Below, in pieces: positions 1 through 8,857 of a DNA stretch of 64,000 bases; positions within the stretch are counted from its first letter, which is position 1; each line of letters opens with the position of its first letter. The notes under the pieces were generated by a model. That model searched no databases. It saw nothing but the letters and a program-made list of their open reading frames with translations, and had not been told where the DNA came from. The stretch is taken from the NCBI GenBank assembly GCA_002243285.1, contig CP022585.1, forward strand, positions 1,086,001 through 1,150,000, read 5' to 3'. The position numbers and the translations under genes were made by a program. This stretch comes from Candidatus Fluviicola riflensis. GTDB taxonomy: Bacteria > Bacteroidota > Bacteroidia > Flavobacteriales_D > Crocinitomicaceae.

Positions 1-478
1 GGTTCAGCTTGGCAAAAAATACAAACTCCGATTTCGGGTTCGAAACCGCGATGAATTTGTTGTAGTATTCTTCTGCTTTCGTAATATTTTCAGCTAAATG
101 GTAGCAACGCGCCAAGTGATAAATAGCATCTGTGGGAGCGCTTTTTTCTCCGGCAGAATACATATCGAAATTTTTATCCGTACTCAACACCGCTTTTTCT
201 AACATAGGCAATGCTTTTACGAAATCGCGCGACATTTCAAGGTAAACAAAACCACGACGGTAGTTGTAGTTACTGCTGTTTGGATTCAGTTCCAGCAAGC
301 GGTCGCCCACTAATCCGGCCTGGTAGAGATAACCCTCCTGCAACATTTGAGAATTTTCGGTCACCAATTCTTGCTCCGAGGAGTTTTTCAGGATATCCTG
401 CAATTGTTCGTCAGTATACTGAGCAAACGTTAATAAAGGCAGCAGGAATAAGGCTGCAGTAGTAAAAATTCGATTCAT
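1..478 (-). CDS. Secreted TPR-type protein, N-terminal part (cut by window edge)
   Basis: Open leftward frame from an ATG at 478 that runs off the window, so only about 159 N-terminal residues are visible. The first 20 residues form a signal peptide (MNRIF... ending in LLTFAQ), so the product is exported. The rest is alpha-helical with tetratricopeptide-like spacing (a YNYRRGFVYLEM segment, then YHLARCYHLAENITKAEEYY). In Bacteroidota such N-termini often precede PD40/OmpA modules in envelope proteins, but the C-terminal part is not visible and I cannot assign a function. A terminator-like hairpin lies only 17 bp upstream of the ATG, separating it from the E2 gene. Confidence 0.75.
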   Translation of the reverse strand, partial: MNRIFTTAALFLLPLLTFAQYTDEQLQDILKNSSEQELVTENSQMLQEGYLYQAGLVGDRLLELNPNSSNYNYRRGFVYLEMSRDFVKALPMLEKAVLSTDKNFDMYSAGEKSAPTDAIYHLARCYHLAENITKAEEYYNKFIAVSNPKSEFVFFAKLN

Positions 479-494
479 TGATTTGTTAATTAAA

Positions 495-524
495 AAGACC
501 CACTTTATTCATTGCGTGGGTCTT
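495..524 (-). terminator. Rho-independent terminator after the E2 gene
   Basis: A perfect 9-bp stem (AAGACCCAC / GTGGGTCTT) with a 12-base loop is followed on the minus strand by a short T run (TTTTTAATT). It lies about 20 bp past the stop of the E2 gene at 545. Confidence 0.75.
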
Positions 525-544
525 ACGAAATTAATGATTATATG

Positions 545-1912
545 TTACAATTCACGGTTAACGTCAAATTGCTCAAGGTAATCGGCTACCCGTCGCACAA
601 ATTGCCCACCCAACGCTCCGTCAACCACACGGTGGTCATATGAGTGCGAGAGGAACATTTTATGTCTGATTCCGATGAAGTCACCATGTGCTGTTTCGAT
701 CACTGCCGGCATTTTTCGGATAGCTCCCAAAGCCATAATCGCTACCTGCGGCTGATTGATGATCGGAGTTCCCATTACGTTACCGAAAGTTCCCACATTG
801 GTTACGGTATACGTACCGCCCTGGATGTCTTCCGGTTTCAATTTGCCATCGCGGGCATTGCGTGCCAGTTCATTCACTGATTTCGCAATTCCGGTAAGGT
901 TCATGCGGTCGGCATTTTTGATCACCGGTACGATCAGGTTACCTGAAGGAAGAGCGGTTGCCATTCCGATATTGATGTCTTTTCGTTTGATGATGCTGGT
1001 TCCTGAAACAGAAACATTGATCATCGGGAAATCTTTGATCGCTTTTACGATTGCTTCCATGAAAATAGGCGTAAACGTCAGGTTTTCACCTTCGCGCTTT
1101 TCGAAATCCTTTTTCATTTTGTTTCTCCAGTTCACAATATTGGTAACGTCGGCCTCTACATAAGAAGTAACGTGGGGAGAAACGTGTGTCGACATCACCA
1201 TGTGATCGGCAATAAGCTTGCGCATGCGGTCCATCTCAATGATCTCATCACCCGGATTGGCTGTAACAACCGGTTCTTTGATATTCGATAAGAATGAAGA
1301 ACCATTGCTAGCAGCAGGAGCTGCTGCCGGAGTAGGAGTTGAAGCTGGTTGCTGAACAGGAGCCGCTGCCGGAGTTGCCACTGTTACACCACCGCCTTCG
1401 ACGCGTGTATCGATGTACGATAAAATATCTTTTTTGGTAACACGACCACCTAAACCGGAACCACCAAGGGTTTCCAATTCAGCCATGCTTACACCTTCTT
1501 TTTCTGCAATGCTGCGTACAAGCGGTGAGTAAAATTTACCCGAATCACCTGATTTTTCAAGAACCGGCGCTTGCCCGTTTGCCAGCGTTTGTGCTGCCAC
1601 AACAGTTTCTGCTACTACTTCAACAGGAGTTGCCTGTGTTGTTACAGGAGCGCTCACCGGAGCACTGTCACCATCCGTAGAAATGATCGCAATCACATCA
1701 CCTACCTGCGCTACCTGGTCTTTTGCAAATAATTGCTGAACAAGTACGCCTGCCGCTTCCGAAGGAAGTTCGTTGTCTACTTTGTCGGTAGCTACTTCAA
1801 CCAACGGTTCGTCAAGCGCAACGCTGTCACCGATGTTTTTTAACCAATTAGTAATGGTTGCTTCTGTTACACTTTCTCCCATTTTAGGAAGACGAATCTC
1901 AATTTGTGCCAT
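545..1912 (-). CDS. Dihydrolipoamide acyltransferase (E2) of a 2-oxo acid dehydrogenase complex
   Basis: A 455-residue E2 core subunit that moves acyl groups from the E1 reaction to CoA. Domains in order: N-terminal lipoyl domain (about 1-80, lipoyl lysine K44 in ATDKVD), a Pro/Ala/Val-rich linker, peripheral subunit-binding domain (about 127-165), a second Ala/Pro-rich linker, and the catalytic domain to the end with the HxxxD motif (H427, D431 in HRVVDG). I chose the ATG at 1912 because it places MAQIEIRLPKMGES at the N-terminus as in the family; an in-frame ATG 36 bp upstream adds residues with no family match. The single-lipoyl layout fits branched-chain or 2-oxoglutarate complexes; without E1 in the window the substrate is undetermined. 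It ends at a terminator (495-524). Confidence 0.93.
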   Translation of the reverse strand: MAQIEIRLPKMGESVTEATITNWLKNIGDSVALDEPLVEVATDKVDNELPSEAAGVLVQQLFAKDQVAQVGDVIAIISTDGDSAPVSAPVTTQATPVEVVAETVVAAQTLANGQAPVLEKSGDSGKFYSPLVRSIAEKEGVSMAELETLGGSGLGGRVTKKDILSYIDTRVEGGGVTVATPAAAPVQQPASTPTPAAAPAASNGSSFLSNIKEPVVTANPGDEIIEMDRMRKLIADHMVMSTHVSPHVTSYVEADVTNIVNWRNKMKKDFEKREGENLTFTPIFMEAIVKAIKDFPMINVSVSGTSIIKRKDINIGMATALPSGNLIVPVIKNADRMNLTGIAKSVNELARNARDGKLKPEDIQGGTYTVTNVGTFGNVMGTPIINQPQVAIMALGAIRKMPAVIETAHGDFIGIRHKMFLSHSYDHRVVDGALGGQFVRRVADYLEQFDVNREL

Positions 1913-2056
1913 ATCAATCGTGAACGGTTCTCTTAAAAGTTCGCACAAAAATAAGCTAAAATTTAATGTGTGAAAGCATTAAAATATTGTTTAATTGTGT
2001 TATAAATTTAGGTACTACTATGATTTAGTGATTGACGTAAACTCGCTGAACGGCAT

Positions 2057-2160
2057 AAAGAGATTTAGATAGAGCACCTTTTGTCCTTGACAATTCTTAT
2101 TCATCAAAGAAACTTTGCACCTTCGCTGAAGCTCTAGCGTAAGCGTTATGGTGAAAAACC
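2057..2160. repeat. Degenerate copy of dispersed intergenic repeat family B
   Basis: The segment contains a run like ATAAAGAGATTTAGATAGAG and then the CTTCGCTGAAGCT ... GCGTAAGCGTTATGGTGAAAA module that also occurs at 11478-11715, 17831-18146 and, inverted, at 62617-62940. It is shorter and more diverged than those copies. No gene is visible here. Confidence 0.55.
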
Positions 2161-2170
2161 CATTGGATTA

Positions 2171-2878
2171 TTATTTCTTCCCGTTAACCGTATCCAGTAA
2201 TTTTTTCATCATCTCCGCCTGCTGTTCCTGCATTTCCATGATTTGCTCATGCTGGTGAATGGTCAAATGGTCGATCTTTTCATGCAGCATCCTGATCTCC
2301 AATTCCGATTTCAGATTGATCATATAATCATTTTTAGCACGTTCACGGTCTTTTTCCTCGCGACGGTTTTGGCTCATCATAATTACGGGAGCCTGCAATG
2401 CCGCAATACACGATAGAATCAGGTTCAGTAAAATGAACGGATACGGATCAAATCCTTTATTGCTCAGCAATACAATGTTCGAGGCAATCCAAAGCAGCAG
2501 AAAAATGCCAAATGAAATGATGAATGTCCAGCTTCCGCCAAAAGTTGCTACTTTATCTGCCACGCGCTGTCCGAAAGTAGCGTCTTCGTTATCATCATCA
2601 TCCAGGTTGCCCGAAACAATCGTACGGTCGGTAATAGACTGTATAACAGTTTTTTCGACGTCTGTTAATTCTCCCAGCTCGTCCAATAACACGCCGGTGA
2701 TATGTTTTTCACGGTAAATTCTTAATTCACCTGCTGAGATCACACTCGATGGATTAAAATCGGGGTGTTCGGATTTAATAAGGTCATACAATGGCGGACG
2801 AATGGTTTTGGCCAATACCATTTCCGAGGTATCAAAGGCGGTTCCAGAAATCGAACTAGTAAAGGTTGTTTCTTCCAT
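2171..2878 (-). CDS. DUF1003 family inner-membrane protein
   Basis: 235 residues. The central part matches the DUF1003 pattern as I know it: two hydrophobic segments (roughly residues 115-135 and 142-165) joined by a short loop with NKGFDPYPFILLNL, followed by IMMSQNRREEKDR and an amphipathic helical tail. The N-terminal 100 residues are soluble and acidic; the C-terminal 50 residues are rich in Glu, Gln and Met and likely form a coiled coil. The family is widespread and uncharacterised; a membrane location is likely. It stands alone between the E2 gene and the small secreted protein. Confidence 0.85.
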   Translation of the reverse strand: MEETTFTSSISGTAFDTSEMVLAKTIRPPLYDLIKSEHPDFNPSSVISAGELRIYREKHITGVLLDELGELTDVEKTVIQSITDRTIVSGNLDDDDNEDATFGQRVADKVATFGGSWTFIISFGIFLLLWIASNIVLLSNKGFDPYPFILLNLILSCIAALQAPVIMMSQNRREEKDRERAKNDYMINLKSELEIRMLHEKIDHLTIHQHEQIMEMQEQQAEMMKKLLDTVNGKK

Positions 2879-2992
2879 CGTGGTTTTTATTTGAACGTTC
2901 TAAGATAATCTTAATCGCGGGTGAACGGTTGAAATGTGGTCATAATGGTTGTTAAAGTCAGCTCTGTGAAAACTCTAGAAAAAAGGCAACAA

Positions 2993-3031
2993 AAAAATCC
3001 GGTATCCACCTTAGGCGGAAACCGGATTTTT
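2993..3031 (-). terminator. Rho-independent terminator (possibly bidirectional)
   Basis: Perfect 11-bp stem AAAAATCCGGT / ACCGGATTTTT with a partly paired inner region (TCCACC / GGCGGA). It lies 20 bp past the stop of the small Lys/Cys-rich gene and has A and T tracts on both sides, so it could terminate transcription in either direction. Confidence 0.8.
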
Positions 3032-3051
3032 CAATATTCTTCAAAAACTAA

Positions 3052-3267
3052 TTAAGCGGCTTTTTTACCAGCGCAGCAAGATCCTGTTTTTTCAGAACCA
3101 CAAGCGCTTTTAGAAGCACATGCTTTTTTAGATTTCTTAGATTTTTTCTTCTTGTCGTCGTCTTTCTTAACAACTTCAGTTGAAGTACTGTTAGTAGCTG
3201 CATAAACTGTAGCAGTCATGGAACCTACGAACATCATCAACGACAAAGCAACAAATACTTTTTTCAT
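3052..3267 (-). CDS. Small secreted Lys- and Cys-rich protein
   Basis: 71 residues: a signal peptide (about 1-23, ending TVYA), a short Ser/Thr stretch, then a block made almost only of Asp and Lys (about 35-48), and a C-terminal segment with five cysteines in a CAS-KSAC-GS-CC-AGKK pattern. The cysteine spacing could bind metal or form disulfides after export; that is inference. I recognise no named family. It follows psd by 45 bp on the same strand and has its own terminator at 2993-3031, so it may be co-transcribed or separately expressed. Confidence 0.75.
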   Translation of the reverse strand: MKKVFVALSLMMFVGSMTATVYAATNSTSTEVVKKDDDKKKKSKKSKKACASKSACGSEKTGSCCAGKKAA

Positions 3268-3311
3268 GATCGATCTTTATTAATTTGTTATAACGATTTA
3301 AAAATACATCT

Positions 3312-3977
3312 TTATTTCAACACGGCAAGGGTTGTTAACTTTCCTTTAACATCTTCGCCGATTTTAACTTTTAGTTCAGTGCCAAGTGGTAAGAATACAT
3401 CCACGCGTGAACCGAATTTAATAAACCCGAATTCTTCTCCGGTCACAGCCTGCTGGCCTTCCTGGGCGTAATAACAAATTCTGCGTGCCACCGCTCCGGC
3501 AATCTGACGAAACAATACCGATTGGCCAGATGAATGTTCAACTACAAACGTACTGCGTTCATTGTCCGTGCTGCTTTTCGGGTGCCACGCAACCAAAAAC
3601 AAACCTTTATGGTAACGTGCAAACGTTACTTTTCCGCTAATAGGAAAGTAGTTGGCATGTACGTTCAAAGGCGACATAAAAATGGAAACCTGGATCCGTT
3701 TATCGTGAAAATATTCGGTTTCTTCCACTTCTTCGATCACGACCACTTTACCGTCTGCCGGACATAAAACATCATTCGGGCCGAACGTAAAACTGCGCTT
3801 CGGAATACGGAAAAACTGCACGATCAGGTAAGCCAATACAAGAATCCCAAAGGTGAGTAAAAGGAATAACCACAGCCACCCGGTCAATTGCCAAAGCAAG
3901 AAATTGCCCCATTGCATGATACTCAGAACAAGGGAAGCGAGAATGATAGTGGCGTAGCCTTCACGGTGTAATGTCAT
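3312..3977 (-). CDS. psd: Phosphatidylserine decarboxylase proenzyme
   Basis: 221 residues, the short form of the family common in Bacteroidota. It decarboxylates phosphatidylserine to phosphatidylethanolamine at the inner membrane. Two hydrophobic segments lie in the first 55 residues, followed by the conserved VLCPADGKV and FMSPLNVHANYFP motifs. The autocleavage site is the Gly-Ser pair at about 189-190 (FGSRVDVF); Ser190 would become the pyruvoyl cofactor of the alpha chain. It sits 11 bp downstream of cdsA, which makes the CDP-diacylglycerol precursor of the pathway, so the two probably form an operon. Confidence 0.93.
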   Translation of the reverse strand: MTLHREGYATIILASLVLSIMQWGNFLLWQLTGWLWLFLLLTFGILVLAYLIVQFFRIPKRSFTFGPNDVLCPADGKVVVIEEVEETEYFHDKRIQVSIFMSPLNVHANYFPISGKVTFARYHKGLFLVAWHPKSSTDNERSTFVVEHSSGQSVLFRQIAGAVARRICYYAQEGQQAVTGEEFGFIKFGSRVDVFLPLGTELKVKIGEDVKGKLTTLAVLK

Positions 3978-3988
3978 GCGTATTCGTT

Positions 3989-4879
3989 TTAGAGAATGAA
4001 GGCCAAAAGTACATATAAAACAGGAGCCACAAAAAGCATGGCGTCTATTCGGTCAAGTATTCCGCCGTGTCCGGGGAGTATTTTTCCAGAATCTTTTACT
4101 CCGGCAGCACGTTTGAGTTTGCTTTCGAACAGGTCGCCGAAGGTTGCCAAAACGGAAGCCAGAATGCTGACGAATGTGATAATGAAAGCGTGGTCGACAC
4201 TGTATTCACCTACAAAGTAGACGAATAAATGCATGACGATTAATGTGCCTAAAATTCCGCCGAAAAAACCTTCCCAGGTTTTCTTAGGAGAAACAGCAGG
4301 AAAGAGTTTGGTTTTCCCGAAAAAGCGCCCCGTTGCATAAGCGAGTGTGTCGTTGAGATAAATAGGAATGAGGGCAACGAAAAGGAATGATTTTTCAGTT
4401 GGATTGGAAATAGTTAACGCGAAACTCAATGTTAAAAGCGGTAACAAGGGATAAACCAATGCCAAAAGGAAGGTTCCTTTAAAAATGAAGGTAATTTCAT
4501 TCCTTTGAAAAATCAGTATGATGAAAAGAATAAAAACAACCAATAATACTGACCAAAAGAGAAGGAGCCAGGAAAAAACTTGCTGATTCAGATCGCGCGC
4601 TGAAATTCCTACAGGAATGTTCGGTATGAAATCGTGAAGGGAAGTCAGTAGCAATGGTAGAAAGGCAATGATAACGATCAATAAACTGACCAAAAGCAGC
4701 CTGGATGATTGATAAGCCGCTTTACGCATAGCATAAAGCTCGATTGTCCCGATGAGTGAAAACAACAGCAATACAAAATTGAAGGTGTTAACACGGTAAT
4801 TGAGATCAATTATGTACGGCACAAAGACAATAGCCAAAAATACAATTCCAAATAAGCTGCGAATTAACAATTCTTTCAT
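3989..4879 (-). CDS. cdsA: Phosphatidate cytidylyltransferase (CDP-diglyceride synthase)
   Basis: 296 residues, polytopic membrane enzyme that condenses CTP and phosphatidic acid into CDP-diacylglycerol. About seven to eight hydrophobic segments are visible. The family signature is intact near the C-terminus: SPKKTWEGFFGG, then KRAAGVKDSGKILPGHGG followed by ILDRID. Length is normal. It lies between ftsH (upstream, separated by a terminator-like hairpin) and psd (11 bp downstream), so phospholipid head-group synthesis is grouped here. Confidence 0.95.
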   Translation of the reverse strand: MKELLIRSLFGIVFLAIVFVPYIIDLNYRVNTFNFVLLLFSLIGTIELYAMRKAAYQSSRLLLVSLLIVIIAFLPLLLTSLHDFIPNIPVGISARDLNQQVFSWLLLFWSVLLVVFILFIILIFQRNEITFIFKGTFLLALVYPLLPLLTLSFALTISNPTEKSFLFVALIPIYLNDTLAYATGRFFGKTKLFPAVSPKKTWEGFFGGILGTLIVMHLFVYFVGEYSVDHAFIITFVSILASVLATFGDLFESKLKRAAGVKDSGKILPGHGGILDRIDAMLFVAPVLYVLLAFIL

Positions 4880-4894
4880 GCTGTAAAACTAAAA

Positions 4895-4923
4895 ACTCCC
4901 GGAAAGTTTCCTGACCGGGAGGT
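4895..4923 (-). terminator. Terminator hairpin between ftsH and cdsA
   Basis: 7-bp GC-rich stem CTCCCGG / CCGGGAG followed on the minus strand by TTTTTAG. It sits in the 65-bp gap after the ftsH stop codon. Partial read-through into cdsA-psd is possible, since no separate promoter is obvious to me. Confidence 0.65.
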
Positions 4924-4944
4924 TATATATGGGGTGTTTTTTTA

Positions 4945-7092
4945 TTATTCTTCTGTTTTCTTTTCTTCTGCAGGCTCGTCGGTTGTTTTGCCGTTTAGCG
5001 GCTCCACTTTACCGGAAGCACTTTTTTTCTTCGCAGGTTTACTTTCTGTGGTTTCTTCCTGTTGGGTTGAAGTTACTTCCATTTCATCTGCCATCATGTG
5101 AAGAGGACCTGGTGTTTCCGGTGCAGGTGGATTTACCAATTCTTCTTCAGCCCAGGCACGTTTTCCGAAAATCTCTTCCAAATCTTCTTTGAAAATGACT
5201 TCTTTTTCCAGCAACTTGTCTGCCAAAAGTGTTAGTTTATCCTTGTTTTCGCTCAAAATTTTGATCGCGCGTCTGTATTGAACTTCGATCATTTTACTTA
5301 CTTCTTCATCGATGATGCGTGCGGTATCTTCCGAGTAAGGTTTGGTAAACATTTCACGGCCTTGCGAATCGTAGAAGGAAACATTCCCTAAACGTTCGTT
5401 GAGTCCGTAGATCGAAACCACAGCATAAGCCTGTTTGGTTACTTTCTCCAAATCGCTCAATGCGCCAGTAGAAATTTTACCAAAGATCAATTGCTCGGCA
5501 GCACGGCCACCCAAAGCAGAGCACATTTCATCCAAAATCTGCTCGGTGGTTGTAATACTGCGTTCTTCCGGCAAATACCAGGCAGCGCCCAATGAACGTC
5601 CACGTGGCACGATGGTTACTTTTACCAATGGATGTGCGTGTTCCAATAACCATGAAGTAGTTGCATGACCGGCTTCGTGGAAGGCAATCGCGCGTTTCTC
5701 TTCTTTAGTGATGATCTTGTTTTTCTTTTCCAAACCACCGATGATACGGTCAACAGCATCCAGGAAATCTTGTTTTTCAACGTGCTTTTTTTCTTTACGT
5801 GCTGCGATCAGGGCAGCTTCGTTACACAGGTTGGCAATATCGGCACCCGAGAATCCGGGAGTTTGTTTTGCTAAAAATTCGATGTCTAAGTTCGGAGCCA
5901 GTTTCAACGGTTTCAAATGTACCTGGAAAATTTCCCTGCGCTCGTTCAAATCGGGCATATCAACGTAAATCTGACGGTCAAAACGTCCCGCACGCATCAA
6001 AGCGCTATCCAGTACATCGGCGCGGTTTGTTGCAGCCAGGATAATTACTCCGGAATTGGTTCCGAAACCATCCATCTCCGTCAATAACTGGTTCAGGGTA
6101 TTTTCGCGCTCGTCGTTGGAACTGAATCCGGCGTTTTTACCACGCGCTCTACCAATGGCGTCGATTTCATCAATGAAGATAATCGCAGGAGCTTTTTCTT
6201 TTGCCTGACGGAACAAATCACGTACACGCGATGCGCCTACACCTACAAACATTTCAACGAAATCGGAACCTGAAAGCGAGAAGAACGGAACTTTTGCTTC
6301 ACCTGCCACGGCTTTCGCCAGCAAGGTTTTACCTGTTCCCGGAGGTCCTACCAATAAGGCTCCTTTCGGGATCTTGGCCCCGAGTTCGGTAAATTTCTTC
6401 GGATTTTTCAGGAATTCAACAATTTCCTGAATTTCTTCTTTGGCACCTTCCAATCCGGCTACGTCTTTAAAGGTAGTATTGGTCGATTTACCTTTTTCGT
6501 AAACCTGCGCACGTGATTTTCCAATGTTGAAAATTTGTCCGCCAGGTCCGCCTCCACTACCACCCGACATACGTCGCATGATCACGATCCAGATCACGAT
6601 AATGATCAGAATAGGGAAGAGATAGCCCATAATGGTACCGATATAATTGACTTCTTCTTCAAACTGGTAGTCGATTTGTTTTTTATGAGCGGCTTTATGC
6701 TTCTCATTCATATCATCTACCTTTTCTTCAAAACGTCCTGCATCCGAAATATTGAGGGAAAATTCAGGATCTTTTTCGGCACGCATTGTACGCCCTTTTG
6801 TTTCCAAAGCTTTTTTCAATTTCTTGAATTCGCCTTTTGAATTTTCTTTCACGAATTTTTTTCCTTCCTCTGTCAGACGGAAATCAACACGCACACGGTT
6901 CACGATGCGCACCTCTTTCACATAGTTTGAATCAGCCAGTCTGAAAAAGGTCTCCTGACTTTTAATCTCCACGTCATTCGATCCGCCCAAAAATAGCTGG
7001 AATGCGATGACGGCAATACCGATAGCAGCATACACCCAATAAATGGCGTATGGATTTCTCTTCGGCTTGTTCGAATTATTGTTTTCTGACAT
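4945..7092 (-). CDS. ftsH: ATP-dependent zinc metalloprotease FtsH
   Basis: 715 residues, membrane-anchored AAA+ protease that unfolds and degrades membrane and regulatory proteins. Two N-terminal transmembrane segments (about 14-33 and 152-171) flank a periplasmic domain. The AAA module has Walker A GPPGTGKT (249-256), Walker [11 protein letters not shown] and an SRH-type [12 protein letters not shown] segment. The peptidase has the zinc motif HEAGH (H472, E473, H476). The C-terminal 70 residues are Glu/Lys/Pro-rich and low complexity, longer than in E. coli FtsH. The gene starts 6 bp after rsfS, so they are co-transcribed. Confidence 0.97.
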   Translation of the reverse strand: MSENNNSNKPKRNPYAIYWVYAAIGIAVIAFQLFLGGSNDVEIKSQETFFRLADSNYVKEVRIVNRVRVDFRLTEEGKKFVKENSKGEFKKLKKALETKGRTMRAEKDPEFSLNISDAGRFEEKVDDMNEKHKAAHKKQIDYQFEEEVNYIGTIMGYLFPILIIIVIWIVIMRRMSGGSGGGPGGQIFNIGKSRAQVYEKGKSTNTTFKDVAGLEGAKEEIQEIVEFLKNPKKFTELGAKIPKGALLVGPPGTGKTLLAKAVAGEAKVPFFSLSGSDFVEMFVGVGASRVRDLFRQAKEKAPAIIFIDEIDAIGRARGKNAGFSSNDERENTLNQLLTEMDGFGTNSGVIILAATNRADVLDSALMRAGRFDRQIYVDMPDLNERREIFQVHLKPLKLAPNLDIEFLAKQTPGFSGADIANLCNEAALIAARKEKKHVEKQDFLDAVDRIIGGLEKKNKIITKEEKRAIAFHEAGHATTSWLLEHAHPLVKVTIVPRGRSLGAAWYLPEERSITTTEQILDEMCSALGGRAAEQLIFGKISTGALSDLEKVTKQAYAVVSIYGLNERLGNVSFYDSQGREMFTKPYSEDTARIIDEEVSKMIEVQYRRAIKILSENKDKLTLLADKLLEKEVIFKEDLEEIFGKRAWAEEELVNPPAPETPGPLHMMADEMEVTSTQQEETTESKPAKKKSASGKVEPLNGKTTDEPAEEKKTEE

Positions 7093-7098
7093 GAGTTT

Positions 7099-7476
7099 TT
7101 AATTTAAGTTAGGGATGTTGGTACGAATCGCATCCGACCACAAGTCCTCCAATTCGTAAAAATGACGCGCATCTTTGTAGAAAATGTGGGCAACAACGCT
7201 CACGTAATCCAACAAAATCCACTCCGAATTGGTTTTTCCTTCCTGGTGCCACGGCTTTTCCTGCAATTCCTGGCGGGTGTGACGTGTTACGGTTGAGCTG
7301 ATACCATCTACCTGGGTTGATGATTCTCCGGAACAAATCACGAAGAAGTCAGTTACTGCATTGGCAATGTTTCGTAAATCGAGAACAACGATGTCCTTTG
7401 CTTTGTTTTCCTGCATTCCTTCTACTATTGCGTTGCACAGTATTTGAGAATCAGTATCTTGTTTTAATTTATACAT
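7099..7476 (-). CDS. rsfS: Ribosomal silencing factor RsfS
   Basis: 125 residues from the ATG at 7476. Members bind ribosomal protein L14 and block 30S-50S joining when nutrients are low. Family segments seen: DIVVLDLRNIANAVTDFFVICSG near the start, then the WHQEG and WILLDYVSVVAHIF region. An upstream in-frame ATG at 7506 would add ten residues, but it lies upstream of a likely promoter element (7494-7501), so I prefer 7476. It heads the rsfS-ftsH pair, a common Bacteroidota arrangement. Confidence 0.93.
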   Translation of the reverse strand: MYKLKQDTDSQILCNAIVEGMQENKAKDIVVLDLRNIANAVTDFFVICSGESSTQVDGISSTVTRHTRQELQEKPWHQEGKTNSEWILLDYVSVVAHIFYKDARHFYELEDLWSDAIRTNIPNLN

Positions 7477-7493
7477 TCGTAATTTTGAGTTCA

Positions 7494-7501
7494 CAAATCT
7501 A
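7494..7501 (-). promoter_or_regulatory. Candidate -7 promoter element for rsfS-ftsH
   Basis: On the minus strand TAGATTTG matches the Bacteroidota -7 consensus TAnnTTTG exactly and lies 17 bases upstream of the rsfS ATG at 7476. The -33 side has only a weak TTTC at the right distance, so the call is tentative. Confidence 0.45.
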
Positions 7502-7557
7502 AGCAATTATCGGCTTGAAATGTTTGAGTGTTATTTGCTAATCATTGTTAATTTGCC

Positions 7558-8286
7558 ATGATAGGACAGAAAATCATCCTTCTTGACGAGGTAGACTCTA
7601 CGAACAATTATACTGCCAAGTTGCTTAACGAAGGTAAAATGGCACACGGCACTGTTATTTTGGCAGAGAAACAAACCGCCGGAAGAGGCCAGCGAGGCAG
7701 TTTATGGCATTCAGCCTCGGGAAAGCAGTTTACCTGCTCGGTTTATACTGCGACTGCTTTTTTGTCAGTCGAACGGTATTGGTACCTGAATTTGGCGGTT
7801 GCTTTGGCTGTCCGGGAAACGATTCAGGCATTTATTTTAGAAAAGGCAGTCATTAAATGGCCCAACGATATTCTGGTGAATGACAAAAAAATCGCCGGAA
7901 TTCTCATCGAAACACAATGGAACTCGGGAAATATCATGGGTGCAATCATTGGTGTTGGAATCAACCTGCAGCGCGAATCGGATCTTTCTTCCAGTTGCAG
8001 CCTGGTTGATTTTACTGACAACAATCCGGAAATCCTGGAAATGGCACGTCAGCTGAGTTCATTACTTGAATTGCAGTTTGAACGTTTGCGTTCCGGGAAC
8101 TGGAATGAGATTCTGCAGGATTACCACGCAATGCTTTGGAAAAAAGATGTGCTGATGGATGCGCGGATTGAAAATGACTGGGAGGAAGGATACATTCGTG
8201 GCATCGATGGCATCGGGAACCTGTTGTTTGAGGTAAACGGTGAAGAACGATCGTTTGGGTTGAAGGAAATTGCTTTCGCCTACTAA
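7558..8286 (+). CDS. birA: Biotin--[acetyl-CoA-carboxylase] ligase
   Basis: 242 residues, monofunctional biotin protein ligase that activates biotin as biotinyl-AMP and attaches it to carboxylase carrier domains. The catalytic motif GRGQRGSLWHS and the KWPNDILVNDKKIAGILIE block are intact, followed by a short SH3-like C-terminal domain. There is no N-terminal DNA-binding domain, so it is not expected to be a repressor. It is divergent from rsfS with an 81-bp shared upstream region. Confidence 0.94.
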   Translation: MIGQKIILLDEVDSTNNYTAKLLNEGKMAHGTVILAEKQTAGRGQRGSLWHSASGKQFTCSVYTATAFLSVERYWYLNLAVALAVRETIQAFILEKAVIKWPNDILVNDKKIAGILIETQWNSGNIMGAIIGVGINLQRESDLSSSCSLVDFTDNNPEILEMARQLSSLLELQFERLRSGNWNEILQDYHAMLWKKDVLMDARIENDWEEGYIRGIDGIGNLLFEVNGEERSFGLKEIAFAY

Positions 8287-8292
8287 GTGAAT

Positions 8293-8440
8293 TTTGAATG
8301 CTTGATTTTGAATGTTGAATTGGGTCTTAGGTGGAACTTAAATTTAAGAAACCTTCTCAGATTTACTTGCAAGGACAGTGATTTTGAAAACTTTAGGAAG
8401 AGTCTAATTAAAAATTAAGCATTCAACATTAAAAATTCCG
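8293..8440. repeat. AT-rich inverted repeat (family C)
   Basis: Begins TGAATGCTTGATTTTGAATG and ends with the inverse AATTAAGCATTCAACATTAA type sequence, enclosing about 80 bp of unrelated DNA. The same arrangement occurs at 16089-16215 and partly at 25866-25917. It lies between convergent birA and the SRPBCC gene. Confidence 0.65.
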
Positions 8441-8851
8441 TTAGGTTTTTCCGATATAAAACTGCTCCTGTAACTTAGCCGACATGTGATTAAACAGTCC
8501 GATCAGCGGTTTTTCAACCATTATTTTGAGGAACATATTTACGTTGCCGATAAATTCAATGTGGCCGTTCGTTTGGTCGTCGTCTTCGCTTAAATGAATG
8601 GTCAGTGAATATGAAAACGGCGCTTTTTCACCTGATTTCATGCGAATGAGCGTTGGCTCTTCTTTGTCAACGTAAAGTAATGAAATCAGGAACCCGCCCT
8701 GTACTTTGAACGTACAGCCATTTTTGTCTGAATGGAAATCGGAGATTTTATCATCGGGCAATAAACATTCAATATTGTGTGCCTGCGAAAGAAATTCGAA
8801 CACAACGCTGATTGGTGCTTGTATGGAAGCTGTTTCGCTGATGATTTTCAT
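8441..8851 (-). CDS. SRPBCC (START-like) family protein
   Basis: 136 residues with the family pattern: an initial beta strand (ISETASIQAPISVVFEFLSQ), a helix with NIECLLPDDKI, then alternating strands and a long C-terminal helix (FNHMSAKLQEQFYI). SRPBCC folds enclose a hydrophobic ligand cavity; the ligand is unknown here. It starts 6 bp after pyrE, so it is almost surely co-transcribed with it, but no functional link to pyrimidine synthesis can be read from the sequence. Confidence 0.8.
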   Translation of the reverse strand: MKIISETASIQAPISVVFEFLSQAHNIECLLPDDKISDFHSDKNGCTFKVQGGFLISLLYVDKEEPTLIRMKSGEKAPFSYSLTIHLSEDDDQTNGHIEFIGNVNMFLKIMVEKPLIGLFNHMSAKLQEQFYIGKT

Positions 8852-8857
8852 AAGATC

